A DNA stretch of 64,000 nucleotides from positions 186,001-250,000 of the forward strand of contig NZ_JAUSUA010000002.1 in NCBI RefSeq assembly GCF_030813245.1, in the 5' to 3' direction. This stretch comes from Alkalicoccobacillus murimartini. GTDB lineage: Bacteria > Bacillota > Bacilli > Bacillales > Bacillaceae_D. Below, in pieces: positions 34,878 through 43,240 of this stretch (its first letter is position 1; each line of letters begins with the position of its first letter). A model generated the notes under the pieces. It did no database searches. It worked only from the letters and a program-made list of their open reading frames with translations, and had not been told where the DNA came from. Position numbers and translations under genes: made by a program.

Positions 34878-36857
34878 TTATCCATTACCCATTAGCTGCG
34901 CCATGAGCATATCACCTTGATTATTAGCTCGTTGAACCGCTGCTTCCATCGCATTAAACTGTGCCCAATAGCGTTTCTCTTTTTGCTCAAGTCTCATCTC
35001 AAAGGTGCTAATTCTTTTTTCAATATCATTTAATTCTCGCCCAATTGTAAACTGGTGGTTTTGAGCATACCCTGCTCCTCCAGCCCGTTGCGAGATAGAT
35101 TCTACTGTATTTGAGATTGAAGTTCGCAGTCTTCTAGCTATACCTTGTTCACCAGGTGTTTCTCCATCTGCATTAAACAGATCAAAAACTCCATCTGGAT
35201 CTTTTTCAATGGCTGCTCGAAGTTTGTCTTCATTAATCTCTAATTTTCCTCTAGACATATAATCACTGGAGGTCGTAATACCAATTGCCGATAGGTGTGT
35301 AAATTCGCTATCTGTTCCTGTATTCACGGTTGAATAGAGTCCTTGACGCATTTGGTCAAAGCTACCTCTTAATAATGGATCATTTCTTAAATGTCCAGCC
35401 CGAGCTTGCTCGTCCCAACGCTCAGCTTCTTTTTCCGATAACCCATCTCGTTCTTCTTGTGTTAATGGCTCATAATCCCGCTTACGTGACTCTGTCAGCT
35501 TGCCATTAACATGGTCAAGTAATTCATTATATTGATCCACAAACTTTTTAATAGTATCAACGACAGAATCAACGTCTGTAGAAGCATTAAGAACTACCTC
35601 TTGATCAAAGGTGTCTTTTAACGTGACATTCATACCACTAATTGTAAATGAGTTAGTTCGCCGCTCAGTTTCGAGACCATTCACAGTAAATTTTGCATTG
35701 GTTCCTTCTTTTTCATTATTTTGATCTAATTTAAAGGTGTTGGTTAACAGAGCCCCCGTAAAAGTCATTTCAGCTCCATCGCTGTAAACCCCAGTTTCTT
35801 TGCGCGTGACTGATATACGACCGCTGTGATCATCCCAGAACATATTGACACCAACATTTGAATCGTTAAAACTTTTCATTACTGTATCAAGTGATTGTGA
35901 GTCCGTGAAGATGAAACGACCATGAACAGTATCACCATTTGCATTTACGGTATCCACTCCAGCTGTCGTGTATTTCTGAGTATATTCAACAGTAAAATTC
36001 TCTTGAGGTGCTCCATCTTCAGAAAAGGTTAGTTGTCCCGTTTCATTATTAACCTGGGCTGTATATGTAGTCCCACTCTCTCCTCGTACAACAACTTGTT
36101 CAATATTCCTTACTCCCACACTATATGAAAGCTTCGGCTTTGCGCCCTCTGCTGGAGTAGTATATTTAAAAGACTTCTCTGCATGGGTAGCCGCATATGT
36201 TACATCAATAGTAGTGTTTGCTATAGATGAATCTGCAAAGGTCAACTTGCCTGTATTATCAACATGAACCTGTCCATTCTCTAGCTTGTCATACGTTCCA
36301 GTTACAACGTCCATGGTTTTCCCATTTACTTTCACTACTACAGCGTTCAAATCTATTGGCGTTTCTTTTAATTGAGTTTCATTTGAACCAGACTCAAGTG
36401 ATAGCCTCTCTGATCTAATTCCACCTGTTTCCCAATTAAGAGCCACATCAAACGAATCATTCAGTTGTTTTAATGTTGAAGTAGAAGACTTTGTTCCTTC
36501 TCCAGCCCGTATAACGGAAGAAGAACTCGAATTCGTTGCTGACGTTGCTAATTGCTCAACCTTAGACATAGTAAATGAAGTATTCCCTATGTTAGAGCTA
36601 GCTGTAGCTGTCACTAGGCTTGAATTAGAGCTCTGTACCGTTCTTTTTTTCATAACCGAACTTCTCATTAAATTATCAAAAATCGAGTCGCTAAATGAAC
36701 GTAACTTAAGGTTGATTTCTCGATAATCTTCCATCTTCCACTCAAGCTTATTTTGATTTTTTACAATTTTATCAAGAGGCAATCGTTCTGCTCTCATTAA
36801 ATCTTTTACAATTTGATCGATGTCCATTCCTGTGGCCATCCCGCTTAATCGCATCAT
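34878..36857 (-). CDS. fliD: Flagellar filament cap protein FliD, enlarged
   Basis: Hook-associated protein 2, which caps the filament and helps fold flagellin at the tip. The N-terminal FliD domain (MRLSGMATGMDIDQIVKDLMRAER) and the C-terminal coiled-coil end (RISTFEMRLEQKEKRYWAQF) are typical. At 659 residues it is about 160 longer than B. subtilis FliD. The extra length lies in the middle and includes two similar segments, TGKLTFADS...DVTY (202-221) and TGQLTFSED...TVEY (273-292). A sigma-D promoter lies immediately upstream. First gene of fliD-fliS-fliT. Confidence 0.93.
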   Translation of the reverse strand: MMRLSGMATGMDIDQIVKDLMRAERLPLDKIVKNQNKLEWKMEDYREINLKLRSFSDSIFDNLMRSSVMKKRTVQSSNSSLVTATASSNIGNTSFTMSKVEQLATSATNSSSSSVIRAGEGTKSSTSTLKQLNDSFDVALNWETGGIRSERLSLESGSNETQLKETPIDLNAVVVKVNGKTMDVVTGTYDKLENGQVHVDNTGKLTFADSSIANTTIDVTYAATHAEKSFKYTTPAEGAKPKLSYSVGVRNIEQVVVRGESGTTYTAQVNNETGQLTFSEDGAPQENFTVEYTQKYTTAGVDTVNANGDTVHGRFIFTDSQSLDTVMKSFNDSNVGVNMFWDDHSGRISVTRKETGVYSDGAEMTFTGALLTNTFKLDQNNEKEGTNAKFTVNGLETERRTNSFTISGMNVTLKDTFDQEVVLNASTDVDSVVDTIKKFVDQYNELLDHVNGKLTESRKRDYEPLTQEERDGLSEKEAERWDEQARAGHLRNDPLLRGSFDQMRQGLYSTVNTGTDSEFTHLSAIGITTSSDYMSRGKLEINEDKLRAAIEKDPDGVFDLFNADGETPGEQGIARRLRTSISNTVESISQRAGGAGYAQNHQFTIGRELNDIEKRISTFEMRLEQKEKRYWAQFNAMEAAVQRANNQGDMLMAQLMGNG

Positions 36858-36896
36858 GTATTCTTCACCCCTAGTTTGTCATATTCTCTAAAGCAT

Positions 36897-36923
36897 ATAT
36901 CGGCGTTTACATTGTAATCATTA
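36897..36923 (-). promoter_or_regulatory. Sigma-D (motility) promoter of fliD-fliS-fliT
   Basis: On the minus strand TAAT, 15 bases, GCCGATAT: the -10 is a perfect sigma-D box and the -35 matches TAAA at three of four. It lies about 40 bases before the fliD start and after the flaG terminator. Confidence 0.75.
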
Positions 36924-36928
36924 ATAAA

Positions 36929-36957
36929 GAAAAAAGAGAGCAGGACTTGCTCTCTTT
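36929..36957 (-). terminator. Terminator after flaG
   Basis: AGAGAGCA and TGCTCTCT around AGTCC, followed by TTTTTC on the minus strand, directly past the flaG stop. Confidence 0.88.
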
Positions 36958-36959
36958 CC

Positions 36960-37313
36960 TTACACCCGCTCATCTACAATTAAGCCAGCATTCTTAAGCA
37001 TAGATGCTACCATGTCCAAAAATTCTTCAGGAGGGATCTCTTTTACAACTTCTTTTGTTTGAAGATCTACAACTTGGACATAAATACGATCTAAACCTTC
37101 ATGTAAATTAAATTTTATTGAGGTCGGTGTCGTACTAAGCAAATCATTCATACTGTCAATCTTATCCTGTACTTCTGTACTCAGTTTTTCTTGACGACCA
37201 CTCAGCTTTATTTCATCTTGCTTTGCCGGCTGTATTCCCTGATCGTTTGTTTTTGTTATGTGTTGAGGACGAACGACCTCAGGTATTACACCAGCAGTTG
37301 AATGAATGTCCAT
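36960..37313 (-). CDS. flaG: Flagellar protein FlaG (YvyC)
   Basis: Protein of 117 residues with a variable N-terminal half and the conserved C-terminal FlaG domain (LHEGLDRIYVQVVDLQTKE, then EIPPEEFLDMVASM). FlaG influences filament length in several flagellates; the mechanism is not settled. The ATG at 37313 has GAGGAG seven bases before it; the frame extends six codons further. It precedes fliD and has a sigma-D-like -10 upstream. No flagellin gene lies between it and csrA. Confidence 0.9.
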   Translation of the reverse strand: MDIHSTAGVIPEVVRPQHITKTNDQGIQPAKQDEIKLSGRQEKLSTEVQDKIDSMNDLLSTTPTSIKFNLHEGLDRIYVQVVDLQTKEVVKEIPPEEFLDMVASMLKNAGLIVDERV

Positions 37314-37383
37314 ATGCCTACTCCTCGTCATCTGATATTGTCAAAAAGCAATGCCCATATCTATTAAACTTCTTCTATTCACT

Positions 37384-37391
37384 TTATCGGC
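37384..37391 (-). promoter_or_regulatory. Sigma-D-like -10 element upstream of flaG
   Basis: GCCGATAA on the minus strand matches GCCGATAT at seven of eight positions, 70 bases before flaG and 34 after csrA. The -35 region is a poor match to TAAA, so the call rests mainly on the -10 and on context. Confidence 0.45.
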
Positions 37392-37424
37392 AAAACATAA
37401 GGTAAAGTAAAGGAAAAAGTGTTC

Positions 37425-37649
37425 TTATCGTTTAGGTAGGACTTCTTTTAGCTTATCTAGTGAAAATCCGTTGATCGCCTCGACATTTTCTTGTTGAATG
37501 GCTAAATATACTTCTTTTCGATGAATATCGATATGTCGAGGAGCTTCAATACCAAGTTTAATTTGATCCCCTTCAATAGCTAAAATAGAAATTTCAATAT
37601 CTTCTCCGATTTGTATACGTTCATTTTTCTTTCGAGTTAATACAAGCAT
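37425..37649 (-). CDS. csrA: Carbon storage/flagellin translation regulator CsrA
   Basis: RNA-binding dimer of 74 residues ([15 protein letters not shown], then [19 protein letters not shown]), with the conserved RNA-contact residues at the N-terminus and in the GIEAP-to-HR strand. In B. subtilis CsrA blocks translation of flagellin mRNA and is held off by FliW. The gene begins directly at the fliW stop. The usual target gene hag is not adjacent here. Confidence 0.97.
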   Translation of the reverse strand: MLVLTRKKNERIQIGEDIEISILAIEGDQIKLGIEAPRHIDIHRKEVYLAIQQENVEAINGFSLDKLKEVLPKR

Positions 37650-38096
37650 TTATTTATCCCCCTTCTCTTGAACCGGATGGAAAATAGTATGTTTGGTGTG
37701 ATAAATAGAGTCATTGGTAAATACTTGCTTCCCCATTCTGTTAGCAGTATTAATAATGACTGGAGCTTGTAAATTAGCTGTTGTTAGATAGAAAGGATCT
37801 TGAACAGTAAGCAACACATAAACGGCTACATCTTCTTCTTGATTCACCTCTAGTTGGTTAATCACTGATTCAGATAACTGTAGTCGATAATCAGGAACAT
37901 ACTGAAAAGGGGAAACCGTAATAAAGGCTACTTCAGCCTTTTCCGTTGATTGCAACACAAAAAATGGAGTTCCTTCATCAAAGGGTAAAAGAACATAATT
38001 CTTATATTCTTCAAAGGCAGGAAGTCCCGCTGGCATCATAATGAGTTCTTCCTGATTAATTGTAAGGTCACCAAAATATTTAGATTGAATGTTCAT
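37650..38096 (-). CDS. fliW: Flagellar assembly factor FliW
   Basis: Beta-barrel protein of 148 residues (MNIQSKYFGDLTI, LPAFEEYKNYVLLP, QDPFYLTTANLQAPVIIN). FliW binds flagellin, or CsrA when flagellin is low, linking flagellin level to its translation. I chose the ATG at 38096 since AAAGGA precedes it and the predicted transcription start near 38127 lies inside the longer frame. It is coupled to csrA. Confidence 0.94.
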   Translation of the reverse strand: MNIQSKYFGDLTINQEELIMMPAGLPAFEEYKNYVLLPFDEGTPFFVLQSTEKAEVAFITVSPFQYVPDYRLQLSESVINQLEVNQEEDVAVYVLLTVQDPFYLTTANLQAPVIINTANRMGKQVFTNDSIYHTKHTIFHPVQEKGDK

Positions 38097-38133
38097 CGAT
38101 TTCATCCTTTTTATGTAGACATATAATAACTTA

Positions 38134-38163
38134 AGTATAGAGAGCATCTTACCTATGAATCAA
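38134..38163 (-). promoter_or_regulatory. Sigma-A promoter of fliW-csrA
   Basis: TTGATT, 18 bases, TATACT on the minus strand, giving a leader of about 30 bases to the fliW ATG. It shows that fliW-csrA is transcribed separately from yviE and the flgK group. Confidence 0.65.
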
Positions 38164-38248
38164 GAATAAATAGCTCGTACCTTTCTTCTGTAAATAAATT
38201 TGATTCTAAAACAAAAAATGTATATTATTTTAAAAAAGTTGAAGGGTT

Positions 38249-38277
38249 TTGATGGATTGTGTAGAAACTATTACTAT
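38249..38277 (+). promoter_or_regulatory. Sigma-A promoter of the unknown plus-strand gene
   Basis: TTGATG, 17 bases, TACTAT on the plus strand, about 38 bases before the GTG start at 38315. Confidence 0.6.
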
Positions 38278-38314
38278 AGCCCTGTAAAATCCTCGTTACA
38301 AAAGGAGTACCCCC

Positions 38315-38890
38315 GTGACAAATCCTACATGTTCAAACCAAAAACTACATCATGTAAGTACTCGTCTCTGTGGAATCTGGCGTGCTCCAAGTTTCATCAT
38401 CACATATAAGGCTGTGCCAATGTTGACAGGCGAAAGGTTAGAGCATAATACAGCAGATGATTATCAAAGCCCTCACTTATTAATACAATGTGAGCAGCAA
38501 ACCAATAATCTACCTGCACTTGTTCATGTAAAAAAAGACTTATATCAAAGTCCACAATTTATTGAACACCTGTCTACAGCTCTTTCCTCATTAGACAGAG
38601 TCAACTCACAACTCCTTAATATTTGTGGATTACTCATCTACGATCACACCCATCGTATTAACATCAAAACCTTTAATACAAACGCCTATACTAGTCAGAT
38701 ATGTGAATTCAGTATATACCCATTTTTCTCCATAAAAAATAATGACATCCATTTCCCGCCACCAGAATCGACGATTTATTTCGAGAGAATAATAGGTAAT
38801 ACGATTCAGCCTTATATGTTTGAAAACTTACAGATTTCAGCAGATACTGTATTTCAAACGGTAATACAGTTTTACCTTTCGATCCTCTAA
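38315..38890 (+). CDS. Unrecognised protein, 191 residues
   Basis: I do not recognise this protein. It is a single-domain-sized, cytoplasmic-looking protein without a signal peptide or membrane helix. Its middle is rich in polar residues, followed by a beta-rich region (DHTHRINIKTFNTNAY, CEFSIYPFF, STIYFERIIG) and a final helix. Four Cys are present, none in a metal-finger spacing. The GTG start has a strong AAAGGAG seven bases before it and a sigma-A promoter upstream. It stands alone on the plus strand inside a minus-strand flagellar cluster, ending at a bidirectional terminator shared with yviE. I considered ComK because of size but saw no matching motifs. Confidence 0.7.
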   Translation: MTNPTCSNQKLHHVSTRLCGIWRAPSFIITYKAVPMLTGERLEHNTADDYQSPHLLIQCEQQTNNLPALVHVKKDLYQSPQFIEHLSTALSSLDRVNSQLLNICGLLIYDHTHRINIKTFNTNAYTSQICEFSIYPFFSIKNNDIHFPPPESTIYFERIIGNTIQPYMFENLQISADTVFQTVIQFYLSIL

Positions 38891-38959
38891 GGGCTATACG
38901 TAGTTGTCCGATTATTATTGTTCAAATATTCAGTATTGTCGGACGTTGGTTTGGATAGA

Positions 38960-38994
38960 AGAAAAGCAGCCGCACCTCATGCAGCTGCTTTTCT
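38960..38994. terminator. Bidirectional terminator between the unknown gene and yviE
   Basis: Perfect 11-base arms AGAAAAGCAGC and GCTGCTTTTCT around a 13-base loop. The T-rich end of each arm serves each direction. A further possible stem GTCCGA/TCGGAC lies just upstream (about 38907-38944). Confidence 0.8.
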
Positions 38995-38997
38995 TAT

Positions 38998-39561
38998 TTA
39001 GGTAGTCATGTGAACAGAAAATGAAATGGAAGGCTTTTGAATCAATTGATGATTCACTTCCCACCTTGGTATTTCTATGTTGGTTGGTCTTGAGTTCACG
39101 TGCACACTCACCTTGGCATCTGGTGCCTGTATAGAAAGGCCACCCCGCTCAACGTGTATCCGAACACGGTCTATTGATCGGGGCATAAACTGCACATTAC
39201 TTGCAGGTGGTGGTGGTGAGCTCTTTTGCTTAATCAATTGAGGTATGGTAACACCTCGCTCTATTTTTGCGAGCTGATTACCTTCCTCTGCTTTATTTGC
39301 GACGTACTCATGAGCAGTTGCTTTGGCTTTAGCTGCCCAATCTGATGAAAGTTGACTCGCTTTTTTCAGATTGGCCTCAGCAAATGCTTTTGATTGATCT
39401 ATATACAACGTTGCAGCTTCTTGACTAATTGATAGTTGGTCTGTTCCTGTTTTAACGATAGATAACTCAGCTAAGCCTTGGTCAATCTTCATTGGTGGTC
39501 GCAATGATTGTGTGCCTAGCTTTGCATCGGCTGATTGAATATGGAGCTGACTACTTATCAT
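38998..39561 (-). CDS. yviE: YviE-like protein of the flgL-fliW region (DUF6470)
   Basis: Protein of 187 residues with hydrophobic short strands at both ends (ISSQLHIQSADAKLG and the late VHVNSRPTNIEIP) and a helical, Ala/Lys-rich centre (residues 60-110). It has the position, size and internal layout of B. subtilis YviE, found between flgL and fliW in many Bacillaceae. Function is unknown, probably linked to the flagellum. It follows flgL by four bases. Confidence 0.8.
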   Translation of the reverse strand: MISSQLHIQSADAKLGTQSLRPPMKIDQGLAELSIVKTGTDQLSISQEAATLYIDQSKAFAEANLKKASQLSSDWAAKAKATAHEYVANKAEEGNQLAKIERGVTIPQLIKQKSSPPPPASNVQFMPRSIDRVRIHVERGGLSIQAPDAKVSVHVNSRPTNIEIPRWEVNHQLIQKPSISFSVHMTT

Positions 39562-39565
39562 ACGT

Positions 39566-40714
39566 TTACCTCAAAAAGTCCATTAAAGAAGGTTGCATAA
39601 TACGTGCCCCAGTTGCTAAAGCCACACGGTTAACATTCTCAGCCATCATCAATTCCATAATGGTTTCTTCTATGTCTACATCTTCATTATTCGTCATCAT
39701 TTTTTTAAGATTGAATTCTTGATCTTCTAATCTAGTTTCCATCATCTCAATTCGATTTAAACGTACACCCACTTCAGACTGCTCTGATACGAAATTCGAA
39801 TGATGTCTTTCGATATCTGTAATAAACCCTGATAACTGTGCCCCAGACGTTTCAGGATCCTTAAGGGCGGCTTCTAATTTTGCAATGTCACCAAAAAGAG
39901 AGGCCGAAAAGAGATTACCACCTTGCACATTAACTGGAATCTTAAGACCTTTATTCACTTCTATCGTCACATTTTGAGTATTCATCGAAATGCCACGATT
40001 CTCAATTGTAGCTAATTCGTTAAGCTCAACATTAGAGGTTGCAGATGGGCTCTCAAAGGAGACTGTTGGACCGTCCTCTCCAGTTATATCAATACGGAGT
40101 AAAACTCGTTGGTCCTCTTCGACATCTTCTCCAATTTGACGGACATCTTGGAATAATAATTCCTCGCCTTCCCCTGGAACTTGTCGGAAGCTTTGACCGT
40201 TATACACAATGGTATAATCTTTAGCATCTGCACCTGACAAAAGTGGTCCAATGCCAGCTTCGATTACAGCATCCTTCAGAATTGGTGCCTTGTCAGTATT
40301 CGCCCCATTAAATAAATAGCGATTATCAACCTTTGAATTTCCTAAATCCTGCATGTATTCTTTCAGTTGGCCAATCTCCTTGGCAATATTCTCTCTTTGT
40401 CCCTCGTCATACGTATCATTCGAAGCCTGTATCGCAAGTTCAGAAATTCGCTTTAAAATTTGCGACCCCTGATCTAATACTCCTTCTGAATGGTCCAACC
40501 AATTTTGCGCTTCAGTAATATTACGTTTGAATTGGCCAATTTCTGAAGAAGCCTGTCGATGCTGTAATCCTTTCATAGCAATAACAGGATCCTGGGAAAC
40601 ACGAGTAATTCGCTTACCAGTTGTCAATTGATCTTGAAGCTTCCCTAAATGCTGATACCCTTGATTAATGTACCTCATGGTATTAGCTGAAAGCATTTGT
40701 TGTGTGACTCTCAA
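39566..40714 (-). CDS. flgL: Flagellar hook-filament junction protein FlgL (HAP3)
   Basis: Protein of 382 residues with the flagellin-like N-terminus (RVTQQMLSANTMRYINQGYQHL, then GKRITRVSQDPV) and C-terminal helix (METRLEDQEFNLKKMMTNNEDVDIEE) that form the D0/D1 coiled coil. It joins hook and filament together with FlgK. The start is a TTG at 40714 after GGGGGAGG. It is coupled closely to flgK upstream and yviE downstream. Confidence 0.95.
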   Translation of the reverse strand: MRVTQQMLSANTMRYINQGYQHLGKLQDQLTTGKRITRVSQDPVIAMKGLQHRQASSEIGQFKRNITEAQNWLDHSEGVLDQGSQILKRISELAIQASNDTYDEGQRENIAKEIGQLKEYMQDLGNSKVDNRYLFNGANTDKAPILKDAVIEAGIGPLLSGADAKDYTIVYNGQSFRQVPGEGEELLFQDVRQIGEDVEEDQRVLLRIDITGEDGPTVSFESPSATSNVELNELATIENRGISMNTQNVTIEVNKGLKIPVNVQGGNLFSASLFGDIAKLEAALKDPETSGAQLSGFITDIERHHSNFVSEQSEVGVRLNRIEMMETRLEDQEFNLKKMMTNNEDVDIEETIMELMMAENVNRVALATGARIMQPSLMDFLR

Positions 40715-40730
40715 TGGTCCTCCCCCTTTC

Positions 40731-42401
40731 TTAACGTCCGACTACACCCATTCCGTTAATAATACGATCAAGCATTTCATCTGCTACAGTTATACTTCTA
40801 GCTGCTGCATTGTAGGCATGTTGGAACTGAATCATCATGGTGAGCTCTTCATCCATTGACACGTTACTTATTTGTTGTCGTCTTCCATCTATGGTAAATA
40901 AAAGCATATCTGAGTTTACATAGTTTTGTGCTGCTTGTTTTCCTTTAGCTCCCATTTCACCAATAAAATCACGATAAAATGTCCCAATTTGCTTTTCTCC
41001 TCCATTAAAGGAAACCTTAGTATCACGAATCTCAGAGATTAATTGGGCATTTGTATGATTACCTGTTATTGCTTTAGGCATACCATCTTTGAAGTTTCCA
41101 TCGTCGGCGAGAAAAGCTTGTATTGCCAAATAATTAATCGGACTTTCCTTAAGGAGATCTTGATACGCTGATTTATCTTCTAATGCATCTAAATTAACTC
41201 CGAGTGATGCAATATTATTTGTATTCGTTAAGATGTCATTATTCACTGCTAAAGTAAAAGGGACTTCATTATCCGTAAAAGTAAAAAACTCTCCTCCAGG
41301 ATTCATTTGTCCTGTAACATCAGGTTCAGTAAAGCCAATTGAATGAACGGCATTCACTTCGCGTGCAAAAGCCTGAGCAACTTCTTTAACCTGTTCAAGA
41401 GCCCATACATAGCTACCCTCTACTGAACTCGGATCATCACTATCACTTTGGTATCCGAATGCTTGGATTAATCCTTTAAATTCTCCCTTTGCAAAATCAC
41501 TCGCTAGAATAGATTCAGAACTACCATCTGCTCTATTAACAATAATGCTAGAAACTTCTCCAAACTCCGAATTACTATATCCTACTTCAACTGATGCTAC
41601 TGCATTAGGATCATTATATGAGACAAGCGGCTCATCCATTCCTACCATCTTAATTGAAACCGCACCCTCAGCAACGTTGCTTGATTGTCCACCACTAGGA
41701 CTACGTTCAACTTTAATATCAATCAAATTAGATAACTCATCAATAAGTGAATCTTGCCTGTCATATAGGTCATTCGGTACATAGCCATGTGGCTCTACAC
41801 TTCTGATATCGATATTAATTTGATTAATTGCCTTTAAGAGAGCATTCACTTCTTCTTGTGTCGCATCAATTTCACTCTTAAGTTGATCTCTTGTTTCTAC
41901 TAGATCTCTTGCTACACTGTTAAAGCTCTCAGCAATGGTGTTTGCTTCTTCCTTCAATACACTTTTGCTTTCTTTACCAGAAGCAAGATCACTCCATGCA
42001 TTCCAAAACTGATTTAGCTGTCTCGAAATGTTGCTTGATTGTGACTCTGCCTCAGGTGTTTTGAACGATTCATTAAAAATATCTTCCATTCTTTCAAAGC
42101 TCTTATAAGAAGCATGCCAAAAACCGGCATCAGACGCTCGACTTCGGAATTGAACGTCCAGGAATTGATCACGAATTCGTTGAATAGATCCACCTTCAAC
42201 ACCTGTGCCAATTTGACCAGGAATGGAAGGTTGATTCATTCCTGCTGTTGGGAAAGCATTCGTTGCGTTCAAATTCACCCTTTGCCTTGAATAGCCTGGT
42301 GTATTCGCATTGGCAATATTATGACTGGTAGTTTGTAGTCCAATTCGCTGAGCATTAATAGCGCGTCTAGCTGTTTCTAATCCAAAAAAAGTTGATGACA
42401 T
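40731..42401 (-). CDS. flgK: Flagellar hook-associated protein FlgK (HAP1)
   Basis: Protein of 556 residues. The N-terminal rod motif LQTTSHNIANANTPGYSRQRV and the C-terminal flg_bbr_C segment (NVSMDEELTMMIQFQHAYNAAARSI) are intact, with a variable middle and a coiled-coil region at about 165-195. It forms the first junction ring between hook and filament. GGAGGCAGGC precedes the ATG. It lies between flgN and flgL. Confidence 0.96.
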   Translation of the reverse strand: MSSTFFGLETARRAINAQRIGLQTTSHNIANANTPGYSRQRVNLNATNAFPTAGMNQPSIPGQIGTGVEGGSIQRIRDQFLDVQFRSRASDAGFWHASYKSFERMEDIFNESFKTPEAESQSSNISRQLNQFWNAWSDLASGKESKSVLKEEANTIAESFNSVARDLVETRDQLKSEIDATQEEVNALLKAINQINIDIRSVEPHGYVPNDLYDRQDSLIDELSNLIDIKVERSPSGGQSSNVAEGAVSIKMVGMDEPLVSYNDPNAVASVEVGYSNSEFGEVSSIIVNRADGSSESILASDFAKGEFKGLIQAFGYQSDSDDPSSVEGSYVWALEQVKEVAQAFAREVNAVHSIGFTEPDVTGQMNPGGEFFTFTDNEVPFTLAVNNDILTNTNNIASLGVNLDALEDKSAYQDLLKESPINYLAIQAFLADDGNFKDGMPKAITGNHTNAQLISEIRDTKVSFNGGEKQIGTFYRDFIGEMGAKGKQAAQNYVNSDMLLFTIDGRRQQISNVSMDEELTMMIQFQHAYNAAARSITVADEMLDRIINGMGVVGR

Positions 42402-42437
42402 GCCTGCCTCCTTATTACTACTGTAGCTATATTTATT

Positions 42438-42929
42438 TTAAGCTTTCGAATCAAACAAGGATCTCCCTACGTCTTTTCCTGTTTCACCGTGTTGGGCTGT
42501 ATATTGAAAATCCTCAGCAGATGGTGCCATTACGTCCAAAGATACTTGAACGAATTGTAATGCATCCTCAATAAACAATTGATTCTGCTCATTTTTTATT
42601 TTTAATTCTTGAACAAGTTTAACTAGCTCTTCATATGCATCGGTCAAAAGTGATTTTTCTTCACCTTCAAGCTGGTCAATTAATGCAGAAACTGTCTTCT
42701 GCTCAAGTGGAACTATATTTGAATTGAATAGCTCGCTTACCGTTTTTACACGCATCGCTTCAACGATCTGAAGGCGGTGAATCACTTTAGATTCATTTCG
42801 TACAACCGTTTCAAGTCCTTTAATATTTTGTTTCATTAGATGATCTTTTTTTTCTTCAGCAAACTCATTTAGTTGCTTATGCAATGAAATAAGCTCAGCT
42901 AAGCTGGAATGGAGTTGTTGGATTCCCAT
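42438..42929 (-). CDS. flgN: Flagellar export chaperone FlgN (YvyG)
   Basis: Protein of 163 residues, nearly all helix, with a FlgN-family profile (LHKQLNEFAEEKKDHLMKQNI). FlgN keeps FlgK and FlgL unassembled in the cytoplasm until export. It lies 15 bases after flgM and 36 before flgK. AGGGAGCAG precedes the ATG. Confidence 0.9.
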   Translation of the reverse strand: MGIQQLHSSLAELISLHKQLNEFAEEKKDHLMKQNIKGLETVVRNESKVIHRLQIVEAMRVKTVSELFNSNIVPLEQKTVSALIDQLEGEEKSLLTDAYEELVKLVQELKIKNEQNQLFIEDALQFVQVSLDVMAPSAEDFQYTAQHGETGKDVGRSLFDSKA

Positions 42930-42944
42930 TAATCAGACTGCTCC

Positions 42945-43205
42945 CTACTGTTTCCAATAATCATAAAAGCGTTCTGCGGTCTTTTTGGCATTTACTTGAT
43001 ATTCACCAGACTCTACTTGTTTTTTAAGCTCTTCCACTCTTGCTGCTCTAGTTGCATCTGCCTGTTTCTCTAGTTGTAGATCTAGTGCTTTTGTTGAAAT
43101 TTCAATCTGATCTTTCTTTATCTTTGAAGGCACAAGCTCATCAATTGTTTGCGACTTTGTCCGTAAAGACGTTGACTGGACATTTGTGTATGGATTAATT
43201 TTCAT
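42945..43205 (-). CDS. flgM: Anti-sigma-D factor FlgM
   Basis: Protein of 86 residues: basic disordered N-terminal half (MKINPYTNVQSTSLRTKSQ) and C-terminal helices that bind sigma-D (IEISTKALDLQLEKQADATR, RVEELKKQVESGEYQVNAKK). It holds sigma-D inactive until the hook is complete and FlgM is exported. It precedes flgN in the same transcript. I did not see a clear sigma-D promoter in the 35 bases before it. Confidence 0.94.
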   Translation of the reverse strand: MKINPYTNVQSTSLRTKSQTIDELVPSKIKKDQIEISTKALDLQLEKQADATRAARVEELKKQVESGEYQVNAKKTAERFYDYWKQ

Positions 43206-43240
43206 TCTGATTTGCCTCTCTCTCTTTAAAGTAGGATCAT

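Noticed and set aside
38315-38890. Unknown gene as ComK
   Set aside because: Size and beta-rich character are similar, but the characteristic ComK segments are not present.
43206-43240. Sigma-D promoter directly before flgM
   Set aside because: Expected from B. subtilis, but no GCCGATAT-like element is present in the short gap.
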